A stretch of DNA of 64,000 bases from NCBI GenBank assembly GCA_004154925.1, contig QJNS01000291.1, forward strand, positions 1-64,000, written 5' to 3'. The translations under genes were made by a program, and so were the position numbers. Origin of the DNA: Monosporascus cannonballus. Lineage: Eukaryota; Ascomycota; Sordariomycetes; Xylariales. Below are positions 46,274 through 57,349 of the stretch, one piece after another. Every line of letters starts with the position of its first letter. The stretch's first letter is position 1. A model generated the notes under the pieces. That model was not told where the DNA came from and searched no databases. It saw nothing but the letters and a program-made list of their open reading frames with translations.

Positions 46274-48711
46274 CGTCCGAGTAAACCGATATACACGATC
46301 AACTAGCGCACCAAGCTGGCACTGCCGGACTTCTCGATGCCAGACGGCTTAATTCCGGTCCTCTTAATGCTAGCCACGGAACGGTGAATTGTCAGACCTC
46401 TTTCTCTCCTCCTATGTGACAATGCCAAAGTATGTGCATGAGTCCATGTAAGCGTAGGAGATGACGCAAAGTTACTAGCGCTGGAGAGGACTGTAAAAGT
46501 TCGGCACAGGTGAGGTACGTCGAACCACAGGCATCCTCCCCTTGGCCTTATCTCTATCGTTTACTCGGGACTCCTCGGCCTATCGCTCGAGACTGCTGCG
46601 CCTGATACGAAGCAATTATACTGGGAGGCCTGATTGCAGCGATATTACCGCAAGCCTATAATGATACATTAGGGAATATAGGAGGAAAAAGAACTTTGGG
46701 CGGAATCCTAATTGCGGGACGCCCGGCATCGGCAAGACGATGAAGTGTTTTGACGTTGATCGACCAGGCTTCGCCTACGTCAGATGGTGGCACAGTGTAC
46801 GTAACATTGACACGGCCGGAGAAGTTCGGCGGGACTCCAGTCTCCCTGTCCCATATATGCATATACTAGGTAGGTACACACAGTCCATTTCGGCTTAAAA
46901 CCTGAGCAGAACAACGCACCTACGTAGAGCTCACGTGTCTCGTACAATATGCAGAGTCTCTTACCTATGCTCAAGCAATCAGGTTGCAATTGGTATTCGG
47001 CTCCTTTCTACTTCGTAGCTGCTTGATAGATAACACGGATAGACACTTATCCGAAGTTGGAGGCTGGTTGGTGGAGGTGTCCAGGACCCTTACTGTAGTA
47101 GGTATGCTGGAGAGCCGCTGGGTTACTTGGATATCTCCAAGCAACCTTGGAGGTATTACTCCGACCGGATACCTAAAGTCAATTCAACCTCCTACAAGGC
47201 TCTTCGTTTTTTTTTTTTTTTCTGATGCTTTGGAAGCAATCTTCAATCTTGACAGATTGTGTAAATGCCTTTTAAGTGTACCTAGACAAGAGAAAGCCTC
47301 GATTCTAGAAAACTTCCATTAACCGCCACTGCATTAACCCCACTAACACGCATAAGGTTAGCGAGGTAGCATGGGGAAGAATGAGCCACCGAGTGCCGAT
47401 TAATGATTGCAGGGCTCGGTCCCCCGATGTGGAGATCAGTGATCTATCCTCGACAGCTGATTGAGCAATCACATCGCGAGCTCCGGATCCAAATCAAAAG
47501 GGGAAGCGGGTGCATCCTTGAAAGGCGAGGCCAGAAAAAGAACATGACCGGTGACCGTGACCCCCTTTCATTCAAGCCACGGCCACCAAGCCAACCCATT
47601 TTCATCTGTGCGCTCGCACGCTACACTTCGCTTTTTCTTCTCTCGTGTCCCTTTCGCGCCCATCACGACTCTGAAGACTGCTGCTCTTGCTGCCGCTGCC
47701 GCTGCCGCTGCCGCCGCCGCCGCCGCTAACAACAGGCTTTATACAGTGTAGAGGTTCGAAGGGGGCACTTGATGGTTGGTAAAGTGAGTGGGCATCAGCT
47801 TTTACCTACCTAGTTATCCGTCTGCTCATATCCATCCATATCCATATTCGTATCCATCCATATCTTCATGCATAACTTTCTCTAATACTAGATCCTTGCA
47901 TCTAGAGATTTGTTTCTTCTGCTTCCGCTTTGGGGGGTTTCCCCGGTTCTTACTTCGTTCATTCCGCAGCAAGTTGACGGTAATTTGCATGTCGTCCACT
48001 CCCTGCCTCACTCTCTTTACATTTTACGTAGATATACCACCAGTACCTACACGTCTCAATCATTCCCTTGTCTCACTTTCACCGACGGCGCTTCTTCTGT
48101 TTCTTATTTCGTTAGACTCGAGGAGACTGAGGATCCCGGAGAGGATCGGCATCAGTGGCAAGTTGAGGGGGGGCAGAAACAGTCTGTCCCTCAGCTTTGC
48201 ATATACGCGCACCCTCCGACACGACGACAATTACTGATACACGATCTTAATACCAAAAGCCGTTGGCATATATCGAACCAGAAACACATCGTCTCAAGGA
48301 CATCGAGGCTCTGTCTATAAGGGCCCCGGCACCGTCCCGCGCTAGGGCTAAACCAACGAAACCCGCTACTAGCACAGCGGCCTGCGTTCTCGACGACCAA
48401 CTCAAGCTGACTACCTCATCTTCGATACGGCAAACCAGTCTCTAGTAGCCGGGTCGACAGCCGTTGGCGACTGCTGCCTTCAAGCTTCGAGATCGACCTT
48501 CAACAACATAGCCGACCTACCCACTTTACTCCACGAACCTTTCCATTAACCTGACAACCGCACTTGAACAAACTTTAAACAGACAGCACCCACCAATCCC
48601 CGCAAATACGGCATCTGGCGACGCAACCGAGAGTCCGTTCGGAGGTATCAGCGGACAAACAGGCATCATTACGGCGTCCTCCAGGTAACATCTGCGCCCC
48701 CGGCGATCGAA
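46274..48711. other. Intergenic region between metallophosphoesterase and teaR genes
   Basis: Shared upstream region of two divergent genes. Holds a (GCTGCC/GCC)n trinucleotide-type repeat at 47688-47729, TATCCATCCA repeats at 47829-47868, and C+T-rich blocks from about 47790 to 48130 that probably belong to the teaR promoter or 5' UTR. Short frames here (47788-48237, 47910-48320) are low-complexity and not supported as genes. Confidence 0.5.
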
Positions 48712-50450
48712 ATGGCAGCAATGTCAGTCGCGCCGGGTGCAACTACTGCATCCACTCTCACTCCTCCTAGCAGTTCTCACGGACATAAGCCCGGATGGAG
48801 CCTGTCGTCCTCAGGGTATCGAACGGTGAGTTGACAATGCAGTGGCTCACAGGGCTGAACCGTCCCAATTCTGTATCAACTAAAACTCCGATGTCATGTC
48901 GATCTCATTCCCAAGGGCGTGTCTCAGCTGACGCGTGCTCCGTGTTGCAGAATTCCATTAAGGATCCGCAGTTGATGGACGATGAGCCCACAGGGTCCCT
49001 CGATTTGCAGAATGGGTACTTGGACTACGACTCGCACACGCTTGAGGAATCTTCTTCCACGAAAGGTACGGCTTCATTCAGAGACCAGAGAACCTCGCCG
49101 CCAGTGGCCGAAGGAGGGGCTGAGCATCAACCGAAGGGTACAAACAGCGTGGCTAATAGCACTCTAGAGAATCTCGAGCCTGGCCAGTCTGCTTCGCCCC
49201 CCGAGAAAAGGCGATCGGACGTCGACCAACCCCATGACGACGAGAACTCAAAATGGATTCATAGGGACAAGCTCGCCAAGATAGAAAACGAAGAATTGCA
49301 GGCAGCCGGCATCATACTACCCAAATCGAGGTCACACAGTCGACCACGGCGAGATCGAAGTCAAGAGAAGACGAACGGTCACCGACGTGCTGCGGATGGT
49401 TCGGAGCAGCAAGCGTTCACTAGGTCCCGGAAGAACTCGGCATATTCGGAGAAACCGCTCGACTCGGAAACACCGGCCTCTACGTGGGACTTACGGCTCC
49501 CTGAAGAGATTGCAGAGGATCCACAGGAGCGACAGAATTACGTACCGAACGGCTCGGGGAAGGGGTCGCGAATTCCCGTACCGAAGATAAGTCCTGCGCC
49601 AATCCCGTCCGCCGGACGGGATCATCTCGAACGGGGCATCCCTATATCGCGGAAGGCTAGCGGTAATCCGCTGGATCACGAGTCGTCTATCCCGGTGCCA
49701 CAGTCCCGGTCACGAAGCGGTAGCGCCAATGCTCTCGAGGAACCTGAACGAGTTCAGCCAGCAAAGCGCTCCACTATTGACATTTCTCCGAAGAAATCGA
49801 CAACAAACAACACGACGCGCAAGACAGCCCCCAAAGATAAGCAGCCGGCACAAAGCCGACCGAAAACACGGTCGGGATCTAAAAATCGGAGTGCGTCCTC
49901 AACGCGCCCACTTACTCGATCCGGCGAATTGTCCCCGACGAGGGCACCGGAAGGCGATCCACCGTGGATGGTCTCAGCTTATAAGCCAGACCCGCGCCTC
50001 CCACCCGATCAGCAACTCCTCCCTACCGTGGCCAAGAGGTTACAGCAAGAAAAATGGGAGCAGGAGGGCAAATTTGGGAATATATACGACAAAGAGTTTC
50101 GCCCGCTTAATGAGGAGGGCTTCCTTAAGGCCCCCGAAGTTGAAAAGTCTAAGGATGGCGAGGATGGCGACAACGGCGACAATGGCGACAATGGCGAAGA
50201 ACGGCAGGACGAATGGCCATTACGAGCGGACGCTAAGAGCCCGAGCCTGAGTCGACCAGGCACGGGTTCCTATTCAACCATGCCAAAAATCCAGGACAAA
50301 CACGACGTCAGCCCTTTGCCCAGCCCGAGACTGCCGCAACAACAGACTCAAACTCAGGTAAAGACAACCCAGACCATCAGAGTACCGGAGCCTCCGGAAG
50401 AGCAGCAAGAAAAATCGAAGGGCGGCTGCGGTTGCTGCATCATCATGTGA
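48712..50450 (+). CDS. teaR: TeaR-like prenylated cell-end protein (TeaA receptor)
   Basis: Exon 1 48712-48825 and exon 2 48951-50450, with a 125-nt intron (GTGAGT..TTGCAG) joined in phase 0. The product is 537 residues. An in-frame open stretch makes an ATG at 48795 look usable, but it reads into the intron; the ATG at 48712 gives the expected Ser/Thr-rich N-terminus. Conserved blocks are WIHRDKLAKIE..ELQAAGI (140-159) and PDQQLLPTVAKRLQQEKWEQEGKFG..YDKEFRPL. The protein ends GGCGCCIIM, a CaaX box (CIIM, 534-537) predicted to be farnesylated. In Aspergillus nidulans TeaR is anchored at hyphal tips and receives the kelch protein TeaA delivered by microtubules, so it marks growth polarity. The middle is basic, Ser/Arg-rich and probably disordered, with a short Asp-Asn-Gly repeat near the C-terminus. 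Confidence 0.88.
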
Positions 50451-51600
50451 TCAGCATGAGAGTGGCGGCTTGGAGACAATCCGGTTCCAGGATGGCTGAA
50501 GGTACATACACGTAGCCTCGATGGAGCCCACCAGACTGGCAGCCGTATTCTAACGACGTTACGACTCTTTTTGTGCTTTTATCGTTTTGAGCGCTCCATT
50601 CTTCGCATTGGGTTGTAGATCCTCTCGACGCTTTATCCCGCATATATGGCTGGCACGATCTCAGCCATACATATCTCCTGATGCGAGACGGGCTCACCGG
50701 GCGGACAAACAGCACATTCGCATACATATCCCCACCTCCCCTACATTGTCCAATAAGCCCGACCCGACCAGAAACTATGTTGCTTAGATCTATTATCCAT
50801 CACTACCTTGTGGCTTTAAGTAAAGCTATGCAGACATCGGCGTTTTTTTCAGGGTTTAAACTAAGGTTTGTCTGGGTTGCGGGCGGACTGTTTGTTTGTT
50901 CGTACAGATATAGCATGTTCATTACAAGAAGAGAGAAGTCAGCTGATGCCAGCGTCGGCCCCGAATTACTGTTCATAATGTGGCGTTTCTTCGTTCGTCG
51001 TGCTTGGGTGAGGGTGCGCGTGTGTTGGGGCGTTTTTTTCTCTCTTGCTGCGCCGCTTTGAGATGGCGCGACCGTTGCTGCGCTATTAAGAGTCGAAGGG
51101 AGGAGACTGATGCGATTACCGGGGGGAGAGGTCGAAACCGGATAGTGAGAGGGAGTGTGTCCGTGTCTATCACGTTCAGGGGAAGCGAAGAGGGGTGTCT
51201 AAGTCAGGGTAGGAGAAGTTCTTGGCTAGATGGTTATAGACCTCCGACTGAGAACCCAGATAGTTGAAATATATAAAATCTTACTAAATGCTTCTGTATT
51301 AAACTCTTTACACTGTTGAAATCTCGCCCTTTCTTGTTTGTTGCCTTGTGCTGGCAGCTATATGGTTTGGTTGGCTACTAAGGTTGTTATGTCAGCTTGC
51401 TCTAAAGACTGAGTGTAAACTGGAAGTATAAGTAAAGGAGGATGTACACTATGTAGCGCCTTCCTTCTCTTAGAGCTGTTACCGTTTCCCTTCCGAAATG
51501 GTTAGATAAAGCCTTCAAAGGAGATTCTGCTTCAGCTTAGTTGCTCCCGGCTGTTCTGCCAGTTGCTGTTTCTCTACACCACGCCACGCTGTGAATATAC
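50451..51600. other. teaR 3' region and intergenic, no gene recognised
   Basis: Short frames only. A T-rich segment around 51030-51060 and A+T-rich words near 51270-51310 could hold transcript ends, but no site is specific. Confidence 0.5.
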
Positions 51601-53790
51601 ACGACTACACTCCCACACCCGCTCCCACATCAACTAGAGATAAGATTTCAAGGCACATCACGTTTCTATTGTTCCCTATCAACATATCTACTTCGTTTAA
51701 ACATCGTATCCGACCGCTTCTTCGAGTTGGTGGCTCAACGTACCGGTTTCTGATTTTATAACCGTCCAGCACTGTAAATGAGGATGTTCTCAAGCTTCTT
51801 CTCTATGCTTGTTCGATTTAGGACACTAGTTAAGCCGGTATGGATTCTTTCCTTCATTCCCAGCAGCCGTTCTGTTGAAGTCCCACTCACCCTAGCGAAC
51901 TCTTCGTTCTATATCCTCACTGCTTTTCCTTTGATATGCTTTACCTTTATCAACTCGAATAGCTCCCTTCATCTTGCTCGCAGCTTCATCCCGTCAACTG
52001 GAATAGCTTACACCTACTACTCACTCCTCACTGCTTCACTCATACCATACCACCATCATTCAATGCCCTTCAAGCCTTTGGTAGCCTCTGACGCTTGATA
52101 AGGAAAAGCTTTCCCGTTTTGCTAGCCCGTATAACCTCTTTCACACACATAGACGCCCTCTCTTCCTCTCTCTCTATTCCTATCCTGCTCTCTTTCTGCT
52201 ACACACGCACACACACACTTACTCTCTTTCCTTTCTATAAGTATGCATATCTCTCTCTTTCTCATTGTCTCTATCATCTCACTCTATCTCACTCTATCTC
52301 ATATATATCTTATATCTCTCTTTACCTTTCTTCCATCCACACACGGCTTCTTTTCTACATTCCAGGGTTCCCTGCATTGCATGCAGGTGCGAGTTCTCCG
52401 TGCTTTCAAACATCTCGCACACTCCAACTTCTGTCCCTAACGGAACAGGATCTCCTTGTCTGCCAAGCTGGGTTGCCTATATATCCTCTCCGTCGGCGGC
52501 TCGGCTTGTTGTATGCTTTCCAAAGCTCTTCTATTTCTTGCTTTCACTTGCCTTGCTGCATATTTGTCTCTCTAACTCGTAACAGCGCCGGCACGTCCCA
52601 CGGCAGCTAACTTTCTCTCAACATAGTCTCTGGAATAGCAGGCTCTCAGCTCTGCTTCTCATACTCTTCAAGGTCAACACATTGGACCGTATGACTGTCC
52701 GCCTCCCACTTCCACTTTTCACTTCCACCTTCCCTTCAACTCATTTATACAGCTGTGCCAACAACTCTAAATCATCTCTCTCGCGTTATCCAACTTTATA
52801 CGCTACCACTCTCGCTCCTGCTTTTTCTACGGGTACTTCATGTCTCACGTATATCACTTCTCTCTTCAGCTTACTTCTATACCGCCTTGTCTCTTCACTC
52901 CGTTGCTGTCTCGGCCTGATTATGCCTTGCGGTCAGCACACGGACCACAAACACACACATATACACGCACACAACCCCTCTATGCTGGGTTGACATCACA
53001 TGACAATACTCTACGGGATGTTTTAGCTACGATCCTCTCTGAGCTGATTGTTATTCAGTATCTTTCCCTCATCAACCCCTCTGCTACTCTACCTCATCAG
53101 CTTTAGTCTCCAATAGTATGAGAACTGATAGTGTCCCGTCATAGTGTGCGACCTCACATTTTTCAGCACTATTCAGATTCGACAAACAAGCTCCTCTTCT
53201 GCGATCTACTGGTAACTCTTAAACAGCTCTACCTCATCAACAGCTCTATCTTGCGACTTTGCTCTGTTGCTGTTTCGACCGCGAATAGGTGGTTGGAGAA
53301 ACACGACATGGACACTCTTATGCTAGGCGTCTGAAGGATCGTGACCTGTTTTGCATACGCACAATGAGGAAGCTACCAGAGGAATTCCGTCTGCGCCACC
53401 AGCTCCTCGACTTCACGAGCCTCTACCAACCGTTGCTCGCTTCCACTAAATCGGGTGCGTTCTCTTTGCCTCCGGAAGCCTGGATGCCACTGTGCTATCT
53501 GTACTCCCTAATTCTGGAACGATCGTGTCTTGCGATCACGCACGCACGCACACAACACACACAGCCCTTTCTCTTTATGTCTATACATATCGATGCTCTA
53601 CAGAGCGTCCTAGTTATATTCTATTCTCCGAATTGATTGTTGTTTAGCATCTTACCCTTGTCAAGAGCCCTACCCCATCAGTTACTCTACATTATCAACC
53701 GGTTCACTCATCAACGGCTTTATTCCTCAGCAGCCCTACTCTTGCCCCCCTCTCGCATCCCACAGTTCACGCCCGATACTGAACCTCAAC
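51601..53790. repeat. Two-kilobase pyrimidine-rich tract with diverged internal repeats
   Basis: The plus strand is strongly C+T-biased throughout, for example TCTCTCTTTCTC runs at 52150-52330. It contains CA-rich islands at 52200-52220, 52950-52975 and 53538-53565. Two passages resemble each other: 53043-53101 (GCTGATTGTTATTCAGTATC..CCTCATCAG) and 53630-53682 (ATTGATTGTTGTTTAGCATC..CCCCATCAG), about 590 bp apart. The bias opens several overlapping plus-strand frames of 60-170 codons rich in Ser, Leu and Phe, which I do not take as genes. Possible origin: an old, diverged tandem repeat or a long untranslated or promoter-like region. Confidence 0.5.
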
Positions 53791-53797
53791 CACGATC

Positions 53798-54514
53798 GTG
53801 CCTATCATTACTTTGGAACCACGACCGGAAGTGCCAATGCCTGCCGGCTCGGTGCGGCATGGGGCCAGCACCACCAGGGCGTTCCCGCCACACGCTGAGC
53901 CGCCAAAATGGAAGGTGGCTGGTGGCGTGGACTGTGGGGGTAGTGTTTGGTGGCTTGGGCCGGCGTCTTCGGGCCCCGTTCAACAACATTGGAAGCGCCA
54001 GGACAGACCCCATCACAGTGAACAACTGCTACAGGATAAGAACTATTGGATGGGCTCGGGTAACGGACCGGCATACTATCGCATCACTGTGAAGTCTGGT
54101 GGCCCCTCGGGTTTGGCATGCTACGCCCGCTTGGTCCGCGATGAACAAGGCCACCGTTGGTACGGAGTTCAGCCAGCTTATGATTGTTGGCCTTTAACTG
54201 TCTCGGCTCTCCATATGCTCGACATGCTTAAGATTTCGAGATTCTCTTGGCCACAACTAACCGATGGCTCTTTTGAGAATGATCCAGTCTCCTTCCAATA
54301 AACTGATGCTCACAACAAGCTTGATTACTCGGTTTCCGCCATCCATGGGGAGTACGCCTCATCAGGGAAGAATCTATATCAGGATCGCCGAGAGGTGCAT
54401 GAGGGCCTCAGTTGGGTGTGCGGGAATGATATGAGCAAAACGCTAGATCCACCAACCACTTATCAGTTCCGCTACCCGAACTGTGAAGTGATTTGGTCGG
54501 GTACAGGGAGCTGA
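53798..54514 (+). pseudogene. Degenerate reading frame, family not recognised
   Basis: A frame starting near 53798 reads YYRITVKSGGPSGLACYARL, DEQGHRWYGVQPAYDCWPL and SALHMLDMLKISRFSWPQL up to a TAA at 54299-54301. It then continues in the same frame for 70 more codons (TDAHNKLDYSVSAIHGEYAS.., TYQFRYPNCEVIWSGTG) to a TGA at 54512-54514. CAA to TAA would explain the internal stop. Its N-terminal part competes with another frame (GVVFGGLGRRLRAPFNNIG), so a frameshift is likely there. A further 55-codon open piece (PVVLRLPVPYPRLRLFDGE.., SDMLKLPRADACFLRDITV) follows to about 54684. No domain identified. Confidence 0.4.
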
Positions 54515-55181
54515 AGGTATCCTGTGGTCCTTAGACTTCCCGTACCTTATCCTCGGCTTCGACTCTTTGATGGCGAGGTCCCGGCTCCCGCTATGTCCGA
54601 CATGCTCAAGCTTCCGAGAGCTGACGCGTGCTTCCTGAGAGACATCACAGTCCGAAAAATGCAATCAGAATATGCTTGGCTTTAGGGGTGTTCTCTGTGC
54701 CATATATAATTGCAATGGGAAAAAGTGCGGGCGGGCGGAAGACAAGTAGCGTGCATGATCTGCTTTCGAAACCGATTCTTCACCCGCCAACCGTGCAGCC
54801 CATGTGCTAGGCAATCTCATCTCATTAGCCTTAGCACTAATCAACGAGATTAAATTCCGGATACGCTAGTCACCGCGATGATGTTCCAATCGCGGGACTT
54901 ACATAATGTAAGGGGGCCTGGTTCATGTCCCAAAGGATGCGAGCCCGCGTGGAGAGGACTCCCCTAAAAACCACCCATATGCACCCACGTAGGCTGGCGC
55001 GGCTCGCAGCCTTTTCCCGAATCATTTACTTCTCTTTGCCCCCTCGTCAGTGCCACGCACACAGGAAGCCACTGGAGCAGTATGACCTGCTCTAGCACCT
55101 CCCTGCGAGATGGGATCGATCTCCGTCAAGTTTGTCAGTGGGCGGGCCGGGCTGGCCAAGCAGCGTGACGGAACTACCTAG

Positions 55182-55839
55182 CTGCAACGGAGAGAATCGA
55201 ACTACTTCCGAACTCATATTCCGTATCGATACTCGGGAGAAATATTGCCAAGAGATGCTACTCTCGTAACAGAAGAGCTCAAGAGACAGAATTGTGGAAT
55301 ATATATCACTACTGGTCGTGTATCACCTGGAACTGTCATCACCGCCGTCCTTCCTGATAGCCATGATTGTTTTGACATGAAGCGCTGAAGCTTCCGAGAA
55401 GTTGAAGCAGGACTCTCGCAAGACCTAATTGAGGGCACCGATATTGATAGGCCACTCAAGGCTATCACCATCACTCACAGGATCCAAGATCTTTTCGGCG
55501 GCTTTAAGATTCTCTTTGAACCCGTCCCAGACAACGAGCAGCCACATACCTACCGGTCGACTCGTTTCGTCCCCCATTCATCTCTCGGGGGTTAGCCCTT
55601 CCTATCACCCGCACACTTTACCTCACAAATACCCGGAGATCGACCCTCCTTTGCCTCGACTTCTGGCAGTGCATCGTGCTATTGCGCATATTCTCCACCT
55701 TTCAGCACCGGGCAAATACATCGATAGGTTATTCCGGTATGTGGACGAGAATGGTATATGGGCGAGCCGTGTAAGTTATTTCCATAATGGCTGCGGGAAG
55801 ATGGTCATTTTTCTTGATGGTGCACCAGTTGGACGATGA
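55182..55839 (+). pseudogene. Degenerate reading frame with HRAIAHILHLSAPGKYID motif
   Basis: A frame open from 55182 reads GEILPRDATLVTEELKRQNC, GIYITTGRVSPGTVITAVLP and DSHDCFDMKR, hits TGA at 55386-55388 and goes on in frame: SFREVEAGLSQDLIEGTDID, KAITITHRIQDLFGGFKILF, to TAG at 55593. A second frame then takes over (KYPEIDPPLPRLLAVHRAIA, HILHLSAPGKYIDRLFRYVD) to 55839. The HRAIAHILHLS..G.YID segment recalls a motif of uncharacterised ascomycete proteins, from memory only and without a function. One stop plus one frameshift separate the three parts, so this is most likely one broken gene. Confidence 0.45.
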
Positions 55840-56533
55840 CCACTCATCTCGACGTACCCAGAAATTGACCATGTTTCGCACGTGGCTTGTCGTTTTCGAG
55901 CAGTTAGGGATAGGGTTCAACACGCCCTCAATGCTGTGAGCCCTGGGTGCCGGGAAACACGACACGACTTGCGCAGGCGGAGCCAATCCAGGCATCGGCC
56001 TTTCGCAAGTGGGATCGCGCAGATACTGGTCCCGTCCCTGCCAGCTGGACGAAGTATGGTGGACGTGGATCGAGAACACGGACAAGTCGTATTCCTGTTT
56101 GGGACACGGGACTCGCTTGGTCGATACCGCGCTGGTCTGATTGAATGCTCGCGTCTCCGCCACTGTGCGGTATGCTTCAACCTCCCACACCTCGTTCTGG
56201 AATCCGGTCCATATAATCTTAGCTGCAAGGACTGTGCCAAGCGTGCCCTCAATCTCCTCCACCTCGCCTTGGAGTTAAGTCCCCTCAATTTCTTATTCTC
56301 GTTTCCGTCCACCCGCGGAGTAGGCCGACGCGTGAGCCAAATTCGGCCACATTGGGCGGCTTCGTGCAGAGGCACAAGCGTCCCCCCGAGCTGGGGAAGG
56401 CTGGGGCGATTACGACACATTCCCCGAGTGGCAATCCAACGGCTGCCAAGCCCTGCAGGGCTTCTACCACCGGAGTAATGAAACAAATATCCGACTAATC
56501 TTACTTTCATCACTCAGAGTGAAGTCAGAGACA
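55840..56533. other. Broken coding-like DNA, no clear gene
   Basis: Several overlapping frames on both strands. One short plus-frame passage around 56330-56490 (AKFGHIGRLRAEAQASPRAG.., GWGDYDTFPEWQSNGCQALQ, GFYHRSNE) looks protein-like and lies just upstream of the next degenerate frame, so it may be its N-terminal part. Confidence 0.35.
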
Positions 56534-56536
56534 TAG

Positions 56537-57349
56537 TCACCGCCACCGCTGCCTTTGCTGCTATGGGTGACACCTGGGGCGGCCCCCCCTACCGCTTTTG
56601 CTGGCGCTTCTGCTGACGCTGCCGCTGTGGGAGCCTCCCGGGACGCCCCCCGCTCTCTGTCCGCCGGGGCCACGGAAAATTGCCTCGAGCGCCTAGTCGT
56701 CTGGCGCACATCCTGGCCCGATATCCGCGATATCGGCGTGGCCGTTACTCATATCGCCATGTTCCCGACGGTGGCCAGTACGACGAGCACCGAGAAGTTC
56801 GCCGCCGGGGTTGTGGGGGCCGTCGAACTTTTCCTTTGGGGGTGCGGCGCGGTCGTCTTGGTCGTCTTGGGGGTGACCTACCAAGCCAACGCATTGACCA
56901 TGGGAACTACTGGCCGCATCTAACCAGAAGATGCACGAGATGGAGCGGCTAATAGAAAGCAAGGACAAGAGCAGAGAGAAACGACTGCCAGCTCTCAGGC
57001 ACAGGCGCTAGCACAGGAGCTAGCACAGGAGAAGAAGAACCGGGAATCCGAGGCAGCACAGCCCATGTGGGACTATTTCGAGGCACGCCACCAAAGAATG
57101 CCTCTTGTGGCGGTGCCGGAGGTCGTGGGCCCCTATAATCTTGACCGTCACGATTTCGTTAGGCGGGCGCGCAAGCTCACTGAGAAAGACCCGCCTTTTA
57201 TCCTCTTCTGCAACAAGGTATGCAACGCAAGGGCAAGGTTTCTAAGGGACCATTTCTATGCCTTCAGAGACAGCGATAACGGATTAATTCATGAGGATGA
57301 TATGGACACAGCCATCACTCAACTACGAGGTGTAGGAATGGTAGCGTGA
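56537..57349 (+). pseudogene. Frame of about 270 codons interrupted by one TAA; membrane segment plus coiled coil
   Basis: After a TAG at 56534-56536 the frame stays open to TAA at 56921-56923, then continues in the same frame from 56924 to TGA at 57347-57349. The first half is Ala-rich and ends in a hydrophobic segment (VELFLWGCGAVVLVVLGVTY). The second half starts with a Gln/Glu/Ala-rich coiled-coil-like stretch (QAQALAQELAQEKKNRESE) and a globular-looking tail (PEVVGPYNLDRHDFVRRARK, DPPFILFCNKVCNARARFLR, DSDNGLIHEDDMDTAITQLR). There is no early ATG, so the 5' end is missing or on another exon. The stop reads ATC TAA CCA; a CAA-to-TAA transition is the simplest explanation. The family is not recognised. 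Confidence 0.45.
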
